DNA of 64,000 nucleotides, from NCBI RefSeq assembly GCF_030053115.1, contig NZ_CP125619.1:5506001-5570000 (forward strand), given 5' to 3'. The DNA comes from Pseudomonas svalbardensis. Its GTDB lineage: Bacteria; Pseudomonadota; Gammaproteobacteria; Pseudomonadales; Pseudomonadaceae. This document shows positions 1 to 8,458 of the stretch, piece by piece. Position 1 is the first letter of the stretch. Each line of letters opens with the position of its first letter. Both the position numbers and the translations under genes were made by a program. The notes beneath the pieces were generated by a model, which saw nothing but the letters and a program-made list of their open reading frames with translations, had not been told where the DNA came from and ran no database searches.

Positions 1-1
1 C

Positions 2-667
2 GGCGCCATGGGCCAGACCCAGTTCATCCCAACCACCTACAACACCCACGCCGTGGACTTCGATGGCGATGGTCGCCGCGACATCTGGGGCAGCCCGGCC
101 GACGCGCTGGCCTCGACGGCGCACTACCTGCAAAGCTCAGGCTGGCAAAAAGGCCAGCCGTGGGGCTTTGAAGTGCAGCTTCCGGGCAGTTTCAACTACG
201 CCCTGGCCGATGGCACGATTCGCAAGAGCGTCGCTGAATGGCTGCAACTGGGTGTCACCCTGCCCAATGGCGGCCTGGTTCCGCCAGGCTCCGAACACCT
301 GTCAGCCGCCCTGTTGCTGCCGGCCGGTTACCGTGGCCCGGCGTTCCTGGTCCTCGACAACTTCCGCGCGATCCTCAAGTACAACAACTCGTCGTCTTAC
401 GCCTTGGCCGTTAGCCTGTTGTCGGAGCGTTTCAACGGCGCCGGCCTGATCAACGGCACATGGCCGAAAGATGATTTGCCGCTGAGCCGTACCGAGCGGA
501 TCGAACTGCAAAGCTTGCTGAGCGCGCAGAACTATGACGCTGGCAATGCTGACGGCATTATCGGCGCCAACACCCGCAAGGCGATCCGCAGCGCCCAGCA
601 GTCGTTTGGCTGGCCGGCGGATGGGTATCCGACGCACAAGTTACTCGAAGGCCTGCGTAACCGCTAA
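2..667 (+). CDS. lytic murein transglycosylase (3' part, 5' end outside window)
   Basis: This is the C-terminal 221 or so codons of a periplasmic lytic transglycosylase of the MltB/SltB family, which cleaves the MurNAc-GlcNAc bond of peptidoglycan and leaves 1,6-anhydroMurNAc. The reading frame is open from the first bases of the window, so the ATG at position 8 is internal. The visible part starts in the conserved GxMGQxQFxPxxY region and continues through a DFDGDG calcium-loop-like motif and a WGSPADALAS segment, which match the complete MltB at 6296-7306 (AGAMGLPQF, DFDGDG). The last 65 residues form a peptidoglycan-binding domain of the PF01471 type (DGIIGANTRKAIRSAQ). The catalytic Glu lies upstream and cannot be seen. 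A REP-type repeat pair follows the stop. Confidence 0.9.
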   Translation, partial: GAMGQTQFIPTTYNTHAVDFDGDGRRDIWGSPADALASTAHYLQSSGWQKGQPWGFEVQLPGSFNYALADGTIRKSVAEWLQLGVTLPNGGLVPPGSEHLSAALLLPAGYRGPAFLVLDNFRAILKYNNSSSYALAVSLLSERFNGAGLINGTWPKDDLPLSRTERIELQSLLSAQNYDAGNADGIIGANTRKAIRSAQQSFGWPADGYPTHKLLEGLRNR

Positions 668-673
668 AAAAGC

Positions 674-766
674 TTCGCGAGCAGGCTCGCTCCCACATTT
701 GATCTTCAGTAAATACAGCATTTGTATTCGACGCAGATCAGTGTGGGAGCGAGCCTGCTCGCGAAG
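674..766. repeat. REP pair (BIME), family A
   Basis: Two copies in opposite orientation of a GC-rich palindromic unit, at 674-698 and 741-766, share the core GAGCAGGCTCGCTCCCACA / TGTGGGAGCGAGCCTGCTC. The same core occurs at 52881-52971 and 54937-55017, so it is a dispersed family. It sits between the 3' ends of two convergent genes, the usual place for Pseudomonas REP elements, and could fold into a long hairpin in the transcript. Confidence 0.9.
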
Positions 767-789
767 ACTGACTATCAGACGACCAAGCT

Positions 790-1740
790 CTAAGCCTTGA
801 CCACCACATCCTGCTCCAACACCAACTCCTTGTTCCCCGCATCCAGCCTCACCAGCGCGCCCATCGGTAACGTCAGGTTCGGATCGCAATGCCCGCTGCG
901 CCACCCGGCCAGCACCGGGATGCGCAACGGCTCAAAGGTCTGCTTGAGCAAACACTCCAGCGCACCCCCATCTACCCCCGCCACATCCCCCACCAGAACC
1001 CCGCGCAGTTTGTTCAACGTGCCCGCCAGACGCAGATGAGTCAGCAGCCGGTCAATGCGATACAGCGGCTCGTTAATGTCCTCGATGAACAGGATGACGC
1101 CCTCGGCATCCATCTCATACGGCGTGCCCATGGTCGCGGCGATCAGCGACAGATTGCCCCCCAGCAAACGCCCGTGAGCGATACCAGGCTCGATTGTGGT
1201 CAACGGGTAGGCCACCGGGTGCGTCAACACGCTACCAGCCTTCACCTGTCCTCTGAGCATGTTGAAGAACGAAGACTCGGTAGGTTTTTGCTTGTCACCC
1301 AGCAGGTCGGCGTTGAGCATCGGGCCATGAAAGGTCACGAAGCCCGCATAACGGCTGATCGCCAGGTGCAGCGCAGTGATGTCGCTGTAGCCGATGAACG
1401 GCTTGGCATTGTTGCGTAGCAGTTCAAAGTCGATGCGATCCAGCAACCGCGGTGTACCGTAACCCCCACGCAAGCAAATGATGGCGTCGACCTCACTGTC
1501 GGCGAACGCTGCGTGCAGGTCATTGAGCCGTACATCATCACTGCCGGCCAGGTAATCATCTTTCTCGTACACGCCAGAGAAAACCCGCAGTGAATATCCG
1601 CGAGCGCGCATCCAGGCGATGGCTTTGTCGGTGTCCAGCGCTGCGGGACCGGCGGGCGCAATAACGCCAATCAGCCCTTGCGACGGTAAAGCCGGAACGG
1701 GTGCATGAGGACAAAGGGTGTGAGTCGGTCGAACGGTCAT
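790..1740 (-). CDS. ldcA: LD-carboxypeptidase (muramoyltetrapeptide carboxypeptidase, family S66)
   Basis: The 316-residue product is a cytoplasmic serine carboxypeptidase that removes the terminal D-Ala from recycled murein tetrapeptides. The nucleophile lies in GYSDITAL, the Glu of the Ser-Glu-His triad in FIEDINEP and the His in the RSGHCDPNLTLP segment near the C-terminus. The N-terminal segment LIGVIAPAGP is the typical S66 opening. The frame is open 11 codons further upstream, but the ATG at 1740 has AGGGAG eight bases before it and is preferred. It stands alone, convergent with the gene to the left and 177 bp downstream of lipA. A MccF-type immunity peptidase is the other S66 possibility, but recycling is more likely here. 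Confidence 0.9.
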   Translation of the reverse strand: MTVRPTHTLCPHAPVPALPSQGLIGVIAPAGPAALDTDKAIAWMRARGYSLRVFSGVYEKDDYLAGSDDVRLNDLHAAFADSEVDAIICLRGGYGTPRLLDRIDFELLRNNAKPFIGYSDITALHLAISRYAGFVTFHGPMLNADLLGDKQKPTESSFFNMLRGQVKAGSVLTHPVAYPLTTIEPGIAHGRLLGGNLSLIAATMGTPYEMDAEGVILFIEDINEPLYRIDRLLTHLRLAGTLNKLRGVLVGDVAGVDGGALECLLKQTFEPLRIPVLAGWRSGHCDPNLTLPMGALVRLDAGNKELVLEQDVVVKA

Positions 1741-1859
1741 CCATGAATCTCCCTGCGTGAATGCGTCAAGCACACAGTAGTCAGGAACGGGGACAAACAG
1801 AAGAGGGTCAGTCGCCCCGCAAGTTGCAGGAAAAGACGGTCATCGCCGTAGGGCAAGGC

Positions 1860-1906
1860 AAAAAAATGCCCGCAAGGCCGGATAAACGTTGCGGGCGCCT
1901 TTTTTA
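1860..1906 (-). terminator. bidirectional Rho-independent terminator
   Basis: An 8-bp stem, GCCCGCAA (1868-1875) with TTGCGGGC (1889-1896), has a T run on one side and an A run (1860-1866) on the other, so it can stop transcription in both directions. On the minus strand it ends the ybeD-lipB-lipA transcript, directly after the lipA stop. Confidence 0.85.
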
Positions 1907-1917
1907 CTAGCCGCTGA

Positions 1918-2940
1918 TCAGGACGACATCAGCTCGGCTTTAACCAGTTTCGCCTGCTCGTCGGCGTGGTACGAGGAGCGTACCAGCGGGCCGGAAGCGA
2001 CGTTCTTGAAGCCCATCTTGTAACCTTCCTCGGCGAACCAGGCGAAGGTGTCCGGGTGCACGAAACGCTGGACCGGCAAGTGGCTGCGGGACGGTTGCAG
2101 GTACTGGCCCAGGGTCAGCATGTCGATGTCGTGTTCGCGCATGCGTTTCATGACTTCGATCACTTCTTCGTCGGTCTCGCCCAGACCCAGCATCAGGCCG
2201 GACTTGGTCGGAATGTGCGGCATCATCTGCTTGAAGCGTTGCAGCAGGGTCAGCGACCACTGGTAATCCGAACCCGGACGCGCAGCCTTGTACAGGCGCG
2301 GCACGGTTTCCAGGTTGTGGTTGAACACATCCGGCGGCTCGGCAGCGGTGATTTCCAGCGCAACGTCCATGCGGCCACGGTAGTCCGGAACCAGGGTTTC
2401 GAGCTGCACATTCGGCGACAGCTTGCGGATCTCGCGGATGCAGTCGGCAAAGTGCTGGGCACCGCCGTCACGCAGGTCGTCGCGGTCAACCGAGGTGATC
2501 ACCACGTACTTGAGTTTCAGGTCGGCGATGGCGATGGCCAGGCTTTCCGGCTCGTTGACGTCCAGTGGCTTCGGACGACCGTGACCAACGTCGCAGAACG
2601 GGCAGCGACGGGTGCAGATGTCACCCATGATCATGAAGGTCGCGGTGCCGCCGGAGAAACATTCGCCCAGGTTCGGGCAGGACGCCTCTTCGCAGACACT
2701 GTGCAGCTTGTGCTTGCGCAGCAGGGCCTTGATGCGGTCGACTTCCGGGGAAACCGGGATGCGCACGCGGATCCAGTCGGGTTTCTTCGGCAGCTCGGTG
2801 GTCGGAATGATCTTCACCGGGATACGTGCAACCTTCTCGGCGCCGCGCAGCTTGACGCCGGCTTCAACCTTGGCACGCGGGGCCGGACGTTCGGTGACAT
2901 CGAGCGTCGGGATCATGGTTTGCACTGCATCAGTAGTCAT
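1918..2940 (-). CDS. lipA: lipoyl synthase
   Basis: Radical-SAM enzyme (340 aa) that inserts two sulfur atoms into octanoyl groups on E2 and GcvH proteins. Both iron-sulfur motifs are complete: the auxiliary cluster motif [12 protein letters not shown] (CX4CX5C) and the radical-SAM motif CTRRCPFCD (CX3CX2C). The RSSYHAD segment near the C-terminus supplies the conserved RSSYxA serine that ligates the auxiliary cluster. The length is normal for the family, with a 50-residue N-terminal extension typical of pseudomonads. It lies one base after lipB, and the pair forms the complete de novo lipoylation route. Confidence 0.98.
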   Translation of the reverse strand: MTTDAVQTMIPTLDVTERPAPRAKVEAGVKLRGAEKVARIPVKIIPTTELPKKPDWIRVRIPVSPEVDRIKALLRKHKLHSVCEEASCPNLGECFSGGTATFMIMGDICTRRCPFCDVGHGRPKPLDVNEPESLAIAIADLKLKYVVITSVDRDDLRDGGAQHFADCIREIRKLSPNVQLETLVPDYRGRMDVALEITAAEPPDVFNHNLETVPRLYKAARPGSDYQWSLTLLQRFKQMMPHIPTKSGLMLGLGETDEEVIEVMKRMREHDIDMLTLGQYLQPSRSHLPVQRFVHPDTFAWFAEEGYKMGFKNVASGPLVRSSYHADEQAKLVKAELMSS

Positions 2941-2941
2941 A

Positions 2942-3589
2942 TCAGTCGATTCCGCCCGTTAGGGTCGTCTGCTCAGCATAGTCGAGGTGTTTGACGAGCT
3001 GCGCGCGCAGCCGGGCACTTACCTCGGCAAATTCAATCGATCCTGCGTGATCGCTCAGCTGGGTCATCGCCAGCCCGGCGTAGCCGCAGGGATTAATCCG
3101 TCGAAACGGTTCCAGGTTCATGTCCACGTTCAGGGCCAGTCCATGAAAGGAGCAACCGTGGCGGATCCGCAGACCCAGAGAAGCGATTTTCGCCCCATTG
3201 ACGTAGACACCCGGAGCATCCGGCTTGGCCACGGCGGTGACGCCGTAGCTGGCCAGCAACTCGATCAGGCATTGCTCCATGCGGCTGACCAGGTCTCGCA
3301 CGCCGAAACCCAGCTTGCGTACGTCGAGCAACAGGTAGGCCACCAATTGACCGGGGCCGTGATAAGTCACCTGACCACCGCGATCCACCTTCACCACCGG
3401 AATATCCCCCGGCAGCAACACGTGCTCGGCCTTGCCGGCCTGGCCCTGGGTGAAAACCGGTGGATGCTCGACCAGCCAGATCTCGTCCGCGGCATCGCTG
3501 CCGCGTTCGTTGGTGAAGCGTTGCATGGCATGCCAGACCGGCTCGTAAGCCATCTGGCCGAGCTCGCGAAAGCCCACCGCGGCAGACAT
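2942..3589 (-). CDS. lipB: octanoyl-[acyl carrier protein]:protein N-octanoyltransferase
   Basis: The 215-aa product transfers octanoate from ACP to lipoyl domains, the step before LipA. The [18 protein letters not shown] segment is the family signature. The catalytic Cys lies in [11 protein letters not shown] and the partner Lys in [14 protein letters not shown] lies one codon upstream, at 3592, but the ATG at 3589 overlaps the ybeD stop as TGATG, which suggests translational coupling, so I start there. One base separates it from lipA. Confidence 0.97.
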   Translation of the reverse strand: MSAAVGFRELGQMAYEPVWHAMQRFTNERGSDAADEIWLVEHPPVFTQGQAGKAEHVLLPGDIPVVKVDRGGQVTYHGPGQLVAYLLLDVRKLGFGVRDLVSRMEQCLIELLASYGVTAVAKPDAPGVYVNGAKIASLGLRIRHGCSFHGLALNVDMNLEPFRRINPCGYAGLAMTQLSDHAGSIEFAEVSARLRAQLVKHLDYAEQTTLTGGID

Positions 3590-3864
3590 CACAGCACCAT
3601 GTGCACGAAACCGGTAGCCCGCAACTCGCTGTTGATGTCGTACAGCTGTTCTTGACCGGTAGCGATGATGTGCAGCTGGATGGTCGTGTACTTGCCGTTG
3701 GTACTCTGGCGCTCGGCCAGGGTCTTGTGGTCAACGGTCGCGTGTTTCTCAAGGATCTCGATGATCTTGTCCTTGAAACCCACGCCTGTGTCGCCGATCA
3801 CCTTGATAGGGTAATCCGCGCAGGGGAATTCGATCTTTGGTGCCTTTACTTCGGTGTCTGTCAT
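3589..3864 (-). CDS. DUF493 (YbeD-like) protein
   Basis: A small soluble protein of 91 aa with the DUF493 pattern: [13 protein letters not shown] near residue 20 and a C-terminal ferredoxin-like alpha-beta segment ending in GFVHMVL. Its molecular function is unknown; E. coli YbeD is also encoded next to lipB. Here the stop overlaps the lipB start, so it is the first gene of a ybeD-lipB-lipA operon. An allosteric or regulatory role in lipoate synthesis is sometimes suggested from this linkage, but the sequence shows no catalytic motif. Confidence 0.9.
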   Translation of the reverse strand: MTDTEVKAPKIEFPCADYPIKVIGDTGVGFKDKIIEILEKHATVDHKTLAERQSTNGKYTTIQLHIIATGQEQLYDINSELRATGFVHMVL

Positions 3865-3944
3865 GGCGTAACGGCCTCGTAAGCCGTGGCAACGGACATG
3901 ACCCCGTTCCGGATTGGAACAGGGCCATGCAAGTCCACACTAAT

Positions 3945-5102
3945 TCAGTTGAACAAGCCGTAGAAGAATAGACGGATGCTATCCCACATGCGGCGGAAGA
4001 TACCACCCTCGTCGACCGCGTCCAGAGCGATCAGATCAGCGCTGTGCACGACCTTGTCGTCCAGTTTCACTTCGACTTTACCGATCACGTCGCCCTTGGC
4101 GATTGGCGCAATCAGTTGCGGGTTCATGGTCATGCTGGCGGCGAGCTTTTTCAGCTGGCCTTTCGGCAGGGTCATGGTCAGGTCTTGGGCCAGGCCGGCC
4201 TTGACTTGATTGGTGGTGCCTTTCCAGACAGGGGCCTGAGCCAGCTCGGCGCCTTTCTGATAGAAGGTCTGGGTTTCGAAGAAACGGAAACCGTAAGTCA
4301 GCAGCTTCTGGGTTTCGGAGGCGCGAGCCACTTCGCTGTTGGTGCCAAACACCACGGCGATCAGGCGCATGCCATCACGTACAGCCGAAGACACCATGCA
4401 GTAGCCGGCTTCGTCGGTGTGACCGGTTTTCAGGCCATCGACCGTCTTGTCGCGCCACAGCAGCAGGTTACGGTTAGGTTGCTTGATGCCGTTCCAGAAG
4501 AACTCTTTCTGCGAGTAGATCGCGTAGTGAGCCGGGTCTTCGTGGATGATCGCGCGAGCCAGCACGGCCATGTCGTGAGCCGACGAGTAGTGCTCAGGGT
4601 TCGGCAGACCGGTCGGGTTCATGAAGTGGCTGTTGGTCATGCCCAGATCGGCCACGGTTTTGTTCATCATGTCAGCGAAGGCGTCTTCGCTGCCGGCGAT
4701 GTGCTCAGAGAGCGCAACGCTGGCGTCGTTACCCGACTGAATGATGATGCCGTGCAGCAGGTCGCTGACAGTGACTTGCGAGCCGACCTTAATGAACATC
4801 CGCGAACCGCCGGTACGCCAGGCGTTCTCGCTGACGGTCACCGGATCGTTTTCACCGATCTGGCCACGACGGATTTCCAGGGTCGCGATATACGCGGTCA
4901 TCAGCTTGGTCAGGCTAGCCGGAGGCAGACGCTGGTCACCGTTGTTCTCTACCAGCACGTTGCCGCTGCTGGCATCCATGAGTACGTAGGCTTTGGCGGC
5001 CAGTTGCGGTGGCGACGGCATCATCTCGACCGCGAAAGCGGCAGGCGAGAGGAGCAGCGGGACTAGCAGGCACAGGCGTTTGGCAAAGGTGGTGATGTTC
5101 AT
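3945..5102 (-). CDS. dacA: D-alanyl-D-alanine carboxypeptidase (PBP5/6 type)
   Basis: Periplasmic low-molecular-weight penicillin-binding protein (385 aa) that trims the terminal D-Ala from pentapeptides. The three active-site motifs are present: SLTK (Ser63-Lys66), SGN near residue 125 and KTG near residue 227 in GLKTGHTDEAG. A signal peptide spans residues 1-24 with cleavage after AFA. The C-terminal 18 residues (FRRMWDSIRLFFYGLFN) form the amphipathic helix that anchors PBP5 on the outer face of the inner membrane. It is followed 80 bp downstream by ybeD. The symbol dacC is used for the P. aeruginosa counterpart. Confidence 0.95.
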   Translation of the reverse strand: MNITTFAKRLCLLVPLLLSPAAFAVEMMPSPPQLAAKAYVLMDASSGNVLVENNGDQRLPPASLTKLMTAYIATLEIRRGQIGENDPVTVSENAWRTGGSRMFIKVGSQVTVSDLLHGIIIQSGNDASVALSEHIAGSEDAFADMMNKTVADLGMTNSHFMNPTGLPNPEHYSSAHDMAVLARAIIHEDPAHYAIYSQKEFFWNGIKQPNRNLLLWRDKTVDGLKTGHTDEAGYCMVSSAVRDGMRLIAVVFGTNSEVARASETQKLLTYGFRFFETQTFYQKGAELAQAPVWKGTTNQVKAGLAQDLTMTLPKGQLKKLAASMTMNPQLIAPIAKGDVIGKVEVKLDDKVVHSADLIALDAVDEGGIFRRMWDSIRLFFYGLFN

Positions 5103-5282
5103 CCGTCTCTCGAAATCGCTAATGGAAACTGCCCAAGGGCAAAACTAATCAGATGACCTTCTAACGGGTCATCGCGTGTTCAGCTGTTCACTCAGACCCT
5201 TGCCGGGCTTTTGTTCTTCAACGAGCCAACAACCAGGTCCACCCCCCAAACCGCAAGCGAACCGTCAATCAAGTACTACGTA

Positions 5283-6296
5283 TTACTCGGCAGTGACCAG
5301 GCTCGGCGAACCGAGATTGGCCAGGCGCACACTGTTCTGCACTTGCTGGATTTCACCCGGCGAGCCGATCGGCCCCAGGCGCACCCGATGCAGCGTCTGT
5401 TGATTGCGCACGATCGAACTGATGAACACCGGAGCGCTCACCATCCCGCTGAGCTTCGATCTCAGGAGTTCTGCAGCGTCCGGGTTGGCGAACGCGCCCA
5501 CCTGCAGATACTGGCCAGAGGCTGCTACAGAAGCGTTTTTTTTTGCATCGATCGGCACAGGCACAACGGCAGCGGCGTGCTGCTGCGGCGGTGGCGTCCA
5601 TTGTTCGACGGTGCCGGCCGAAGCCGTAATCGTCGGAGCGCTATTTTGCGAGATTTGCGGCTCGTTAAGCATCAAAGGCGCCGGACGGCCTTTGGCTGCC
5701 CACCATTGCTGCGGGTCGATGCCTTCGACCTTGACCCGCGCGGTACCGGTTTCGGCATAGCCGAGCTTCTTGGCCGCTGCGTAGGACAAGTCGATGATTC
5801 GGTCCGAGTAGAACGGCCCGCGGTCGTTGACTCGCAGGACTACGCTCTTGTTGTTGTCCAGGTTGGTCACCCGAACGTAACTTGGCAGTGGCAAGGTCTT
5901 GTGAGCAGCACTCATGCCGTACAGGTCGTAAACCTCGCCATTGGCGGTGTTCTGACCGTGGAACTTGGTGCCATACCAGGAAGCCGTGCCGGAGGCGACG
6001 TAGGACTTGGATTCCTGCTGCGGGAAGTAAGTCTTGCCCAGCACGGTGTACGGATTGGCTTTATAAGGACCGCTGTGCAGGGTCGGCGTGGCATCCGGGA
6101 TGCGCGAGACGTCGACATCCCACCATGGCGCGCCATCCTTGTGGGCGCGGTTGATGTCCAGGCCTGGCGTTGCGCGCACGGCGGTGGGAGAAGACTTTTG
6201 CGCCGGCGCGCGACTGGTCGAGCAACTGGCGACCAGCACCGCCAACGCGGCGAATGCCATCAGCTTCAGGGGTTTATTCATAGGCAATGCCCGCAT
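5283..6296 (-). CDS. rlpA: septal-ring/lateral-wall lytic transglycosylase lipoprotein RlpA
   Basis: Outer-membrane lipoprotein (337 aa): a hydrophobic leader ends in the lipobox VASC with Cys25. The double-psi beta-barrel domain (about residues 100-195) starts at GTASWYGTKFHG and contains VRVNDRGPF, the catalytic Asp region; in P. aeruginosa this protein cleaves naked glycan strands. The C-terminal 75 residues are a SPOR domain (YLQVGAF...RVRLGPI) that targets denuded septal peptidoglycan. The ATG overlaps the mltB stop as TAATG, which suggests coupling; a second ATG five codons later (6281) is possible. Confidence 0.95.
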   Translation of the reverse strand: MRALPMNKPLKLMAFAALAVLVASCSTSRAPAQKSSPTAVRATPGLDINRAHKDGAPWWDVDVSRIPDATPTLHSGPYKANPYTVLGKTYFPQQESKSYVASGTASWYGTKFHGQNTANGEVYDLYGMSAAHKTLPLPSYVRVTNLDNNKSVVLRVNDRGPFYSDRIIDLSYAAAKKLGYAETGTARVKVEGIDPQQWWAAKGRPAPLMLNEPQISQNSAPTITASAGTVEQWTPPPQQHAAAVVPVPIDAKKNASVAASGQYLQVGAFANPDAAELLRSKLSGMVSAPVFISSIVRNQQTLHRVRLGPIGSPGEIQQVQNSVRLANLGSPSLVTAE

Positions 6297-7306
6297 TACT
6301 TGACGCCCCGTGCTTGGACCAGCTGTTCAGACAGTTGATGTACGGCCATGGCGTACATCACGCTGCGGTTATAACGCGTGATTGCGTAAAAATTCGTCAG
6401 ACCCATCCAGTATTCGGGGCCATTGTCACCTTCCAGGCGGAAAGCCGTGACCGGCATATCATCGCGCAGCGCATCATGACTTGACCACCCCAGCGCCCGC
6501 AACTCCCCGACGGTTTTAGTCGGTTCGATGCCTGTGGTCAAACCTTCGTCCACCTGATCGCCACGCACATCGGCGCGGCTGACCACCGGTTCGCCGGCTA
6601 CCCAGCCGTGACGCTTGAAATAACTGGCGACGCTGCCAATGGCATCGTCCGGATTGGTCCAGATATTAATGTGGCCGTCACCGTCGAAGTCCACCGCATA
6701 GGCACGAAAGCTGCTCGGCATGAACTGCGGCAAACCCATCGCGCCAGCGTAAGAGCCTTTGAGCGTCAGCGGATCGACCTGCTCTTCCCGGGCCAGCAAC
6801 AGGAACTCACGCAATTCCTTGCGGAAAAATTCGGCACGGGGAGGATAGTCGAAACCCAGGGTCGACAAGGCGTCGATTACCCGAAAATTGCCGGTATTGC
6901 GGCCGAAAAAGGTCTCAACGCCGATGATCGAAACAATAACCTGCGCCGGCACGCCGTATTCCCGCTCGGCACGAGCCAGTAGCGCCTCGTGCTGACGCCA
7001 GAAGTCCACACCACGGGCGATGCGCGCGTCGGTGATGAACATCGGGCGGTACTCGTTCCACTGCTTGACCCGCTCGGCAGGTTTCGAGATCGCGTCCAGA
7101 ATCGACTGCTTGCGCTCGGCTTCGCGGAACACGCCCATCAGTTGTTCACCGGCGAAACCGTAGTCGCGGGTCATTTCACCGACGAATTCGGCCACCTGGG
7201 GTGAGCCTTCGTAATCGCCGGCCAACGCATCCTGCGCTGTGCCAAGGATGCTCACCAGGCCGACCCATGGCGCATATCGAGTCGCCCAGCCACGCATTAC
7301 TTGCAT
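6296..7306 (-). CDS. mltB: membrane-bound or soluble lytic murein transglycosylase B
   Basis: Lytic transglycosylase of family 3 (336 aa). The catalytic Glu is in IIGVETFFGRNTG, and the family motifs AGAMGLPQFMPSSF and DFDGDGHINIW are all present. A hydrophobic N-terminal segment ending near AQDALA looks like a signal peptide without a lipobox Cys, so the soluble SltB form is likely. I start at the ATG at 7306, preceded by AAGGTGAAG; the frame is open 12 codons further, but that would overlap rodA. It is coupled to rlpA downstream and lies 17 bases after rodA, within the elongation cluster. Confidence 0.93.
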   Translation of the reverse strand: MQVMRGWATRYAPWVGLVSILGTAQDALAGDYEGSPQVAEFVGEMTRDYGFAGEQLMGVFREAERKQSILDAISKPAERVKQWNEYRPMFITDARIARGVDFWRQHEALLARAEREYGVPAQVIVSIIGVETFFGRNTGNFRVIDALSTLGFDYPPRAEFFRKELREFLLLAREEQVDPLTLKGSYAGAMGLPQFMPSSFRAYAVDFDGDGHINIWTNPDDAIGSVASYFKRHGWVAGEPVVSRADVRGDQVDEGLTTGIEPTKTVGELRALGWSSHDALRDDMPVTAFRLEGDNGPEYWMGLTNFYAITRYNRSVMYAMAVHQLSEQLVQARGVK

Positions 7307-7323
7307 TGAAATCTTCACCTTAT

Positions 7324-8427
7324 TCAAACCTGAGCGATCCACTTACGATGGGTATGGATCGACATCAAAACCCCAAACGCTGACAGCAGCGTCACCAGCG
7401 AAGTTCCTCCGTAGCTAATGAACGGCAACGGCACCCCCACAACCGGCAACAGGCCACTGACCATACCGATGTTGACGAAAACGTAAACAAAAAACGTCAT
7501 GGTCAGACTGCCCGCGAGCAATTTGCCGAACAATGTCTGGGCCTGAGCGGTAATCACCAGTCCGCGGCCGATCAACAACAGGTAAATCAGCAGCAGTGCA
7601 CAAATACCCACCAAGCCGAATTCTTCGCCCATGACCGCAATAATGAAGTCGGTGTGGCTTTCCGGCAGGAAGTCCAGGTGCGACTGAGTACCGAGCAACC
7701 AACCCTTGCCGAACACACCGCCGGAACCGATGGCGGCTTTCGATTGAATGATGTTCCAGCCAGTGCCCAGCGGATCGCTTTCGGGGTCGAGGAAGGTCAG
7801 GATTCGCTGCTTCTGGTAGTCATGCATGATGAAGTACCACATGCCGACCGCCACTGGCACAGCCGCGGCAATCACGCTGAGAATCCAGCGCCAGCGCAGG
7901 CCGCCCATGAACAGAACGAACGCGCCACCGGCGAGGATCAGCAGCGAAGTGCCGAGGTCGGGCTGACGCACGATCAGGATAAACGGCAAGCCGATCAGAA
8001 ACAGACTGACGCCCACATGCTTGAGCTGCGGCGGCAAGGTGCGCTTGGACAGATACCAGGCGATAGTCGCCGGCATCAGAATCTTCATGAATTCCGAGGG
8101 CTGGAAGCGGATCACCCCGGGAATGTTGATCCAGCGCGTAGCGCCCATGGCGTTGTGGCCCATGACGTCCACCACCACCAGCAACAGCACGCCGAGCACA
8201 TAACCGACTGGCACCCAACGGGCCATGAAGCGCGGTTCAAACTGCGCAATGACGATCATCGACACCAGGCCGATGCCGAACGAGGTGGCCTGCTTGGCCA
8301 GCAGATCCCAGCTTTTGCCGCTGGCCGAATACAGCACGAACAGGCTGCCGGCAGCGAGGGTCAGCAGCAGGATCAGCAACGGACCGTCGATGTGCATGCG
8401 TTGCAACAGCGTCGCGCGGCGACGCAT
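7324..8427 (-). CDS. rodA: rod-shape SEDS glycosyltransferase RodA
   Basis: SEDS-family peptidoglycan glycosyltransferase (367 aa) that polymerises lipid II in the elongasome together with PBP2. About ten membrane segments can be seen, and SEDS signatures include FQPSEFMKI near the middle, DLGTSL and the C-terminal PLPFISYGGTSL. The frame extends 20 codons upstream, but the ATG at 8427 has GAGGA just before it and gives the normal family length. It follows mrdA by 31 bases, the standard order for this pair. Confidence 0.96.
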   Translation of the reverse strand: MRRRATLLQRMHIDGPLLILLLTLAAGSLFVLYSASGKSWDLLAKQATSFGIGLVSMIVIAQFEPRFMARWVPVGYVLGVLLLVVVDVMGHNAMGATRWINIPGVIRFQPSEFMKILMPATIAWYLSKRTLPPQLKHVGVSLFLIGLPFILIVRQPDLGTSLLILAGGAFVLFMGGLRWRWILSVIAAAVPVAVGMWYFIMHDYQKQRILTFLDPESDPLGTGWNIIQSKAAIGSGGVFGKGWLLGTQSHLDFLPESHTDFIIAVMGEEFGLVGICALLLIYLLLIGRGLVITAQAQTLFGKLLAGSLTMTFFVYVFVNIGMVSGLLPVVGVPLPFISYGGTSLVTLLSAFGVLMSIHTHRKWIAQV

Positions 8428-8458
8428 CACATCCTCGCTGGAGAGGATGCGATCGAAA

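Noticed and set aside
1966..2994. Long plus-strand open frame (342 codons) over lipA
   Set aside because: It is antisense to a certain lipA and has no domain; high GC keeps such frames open.
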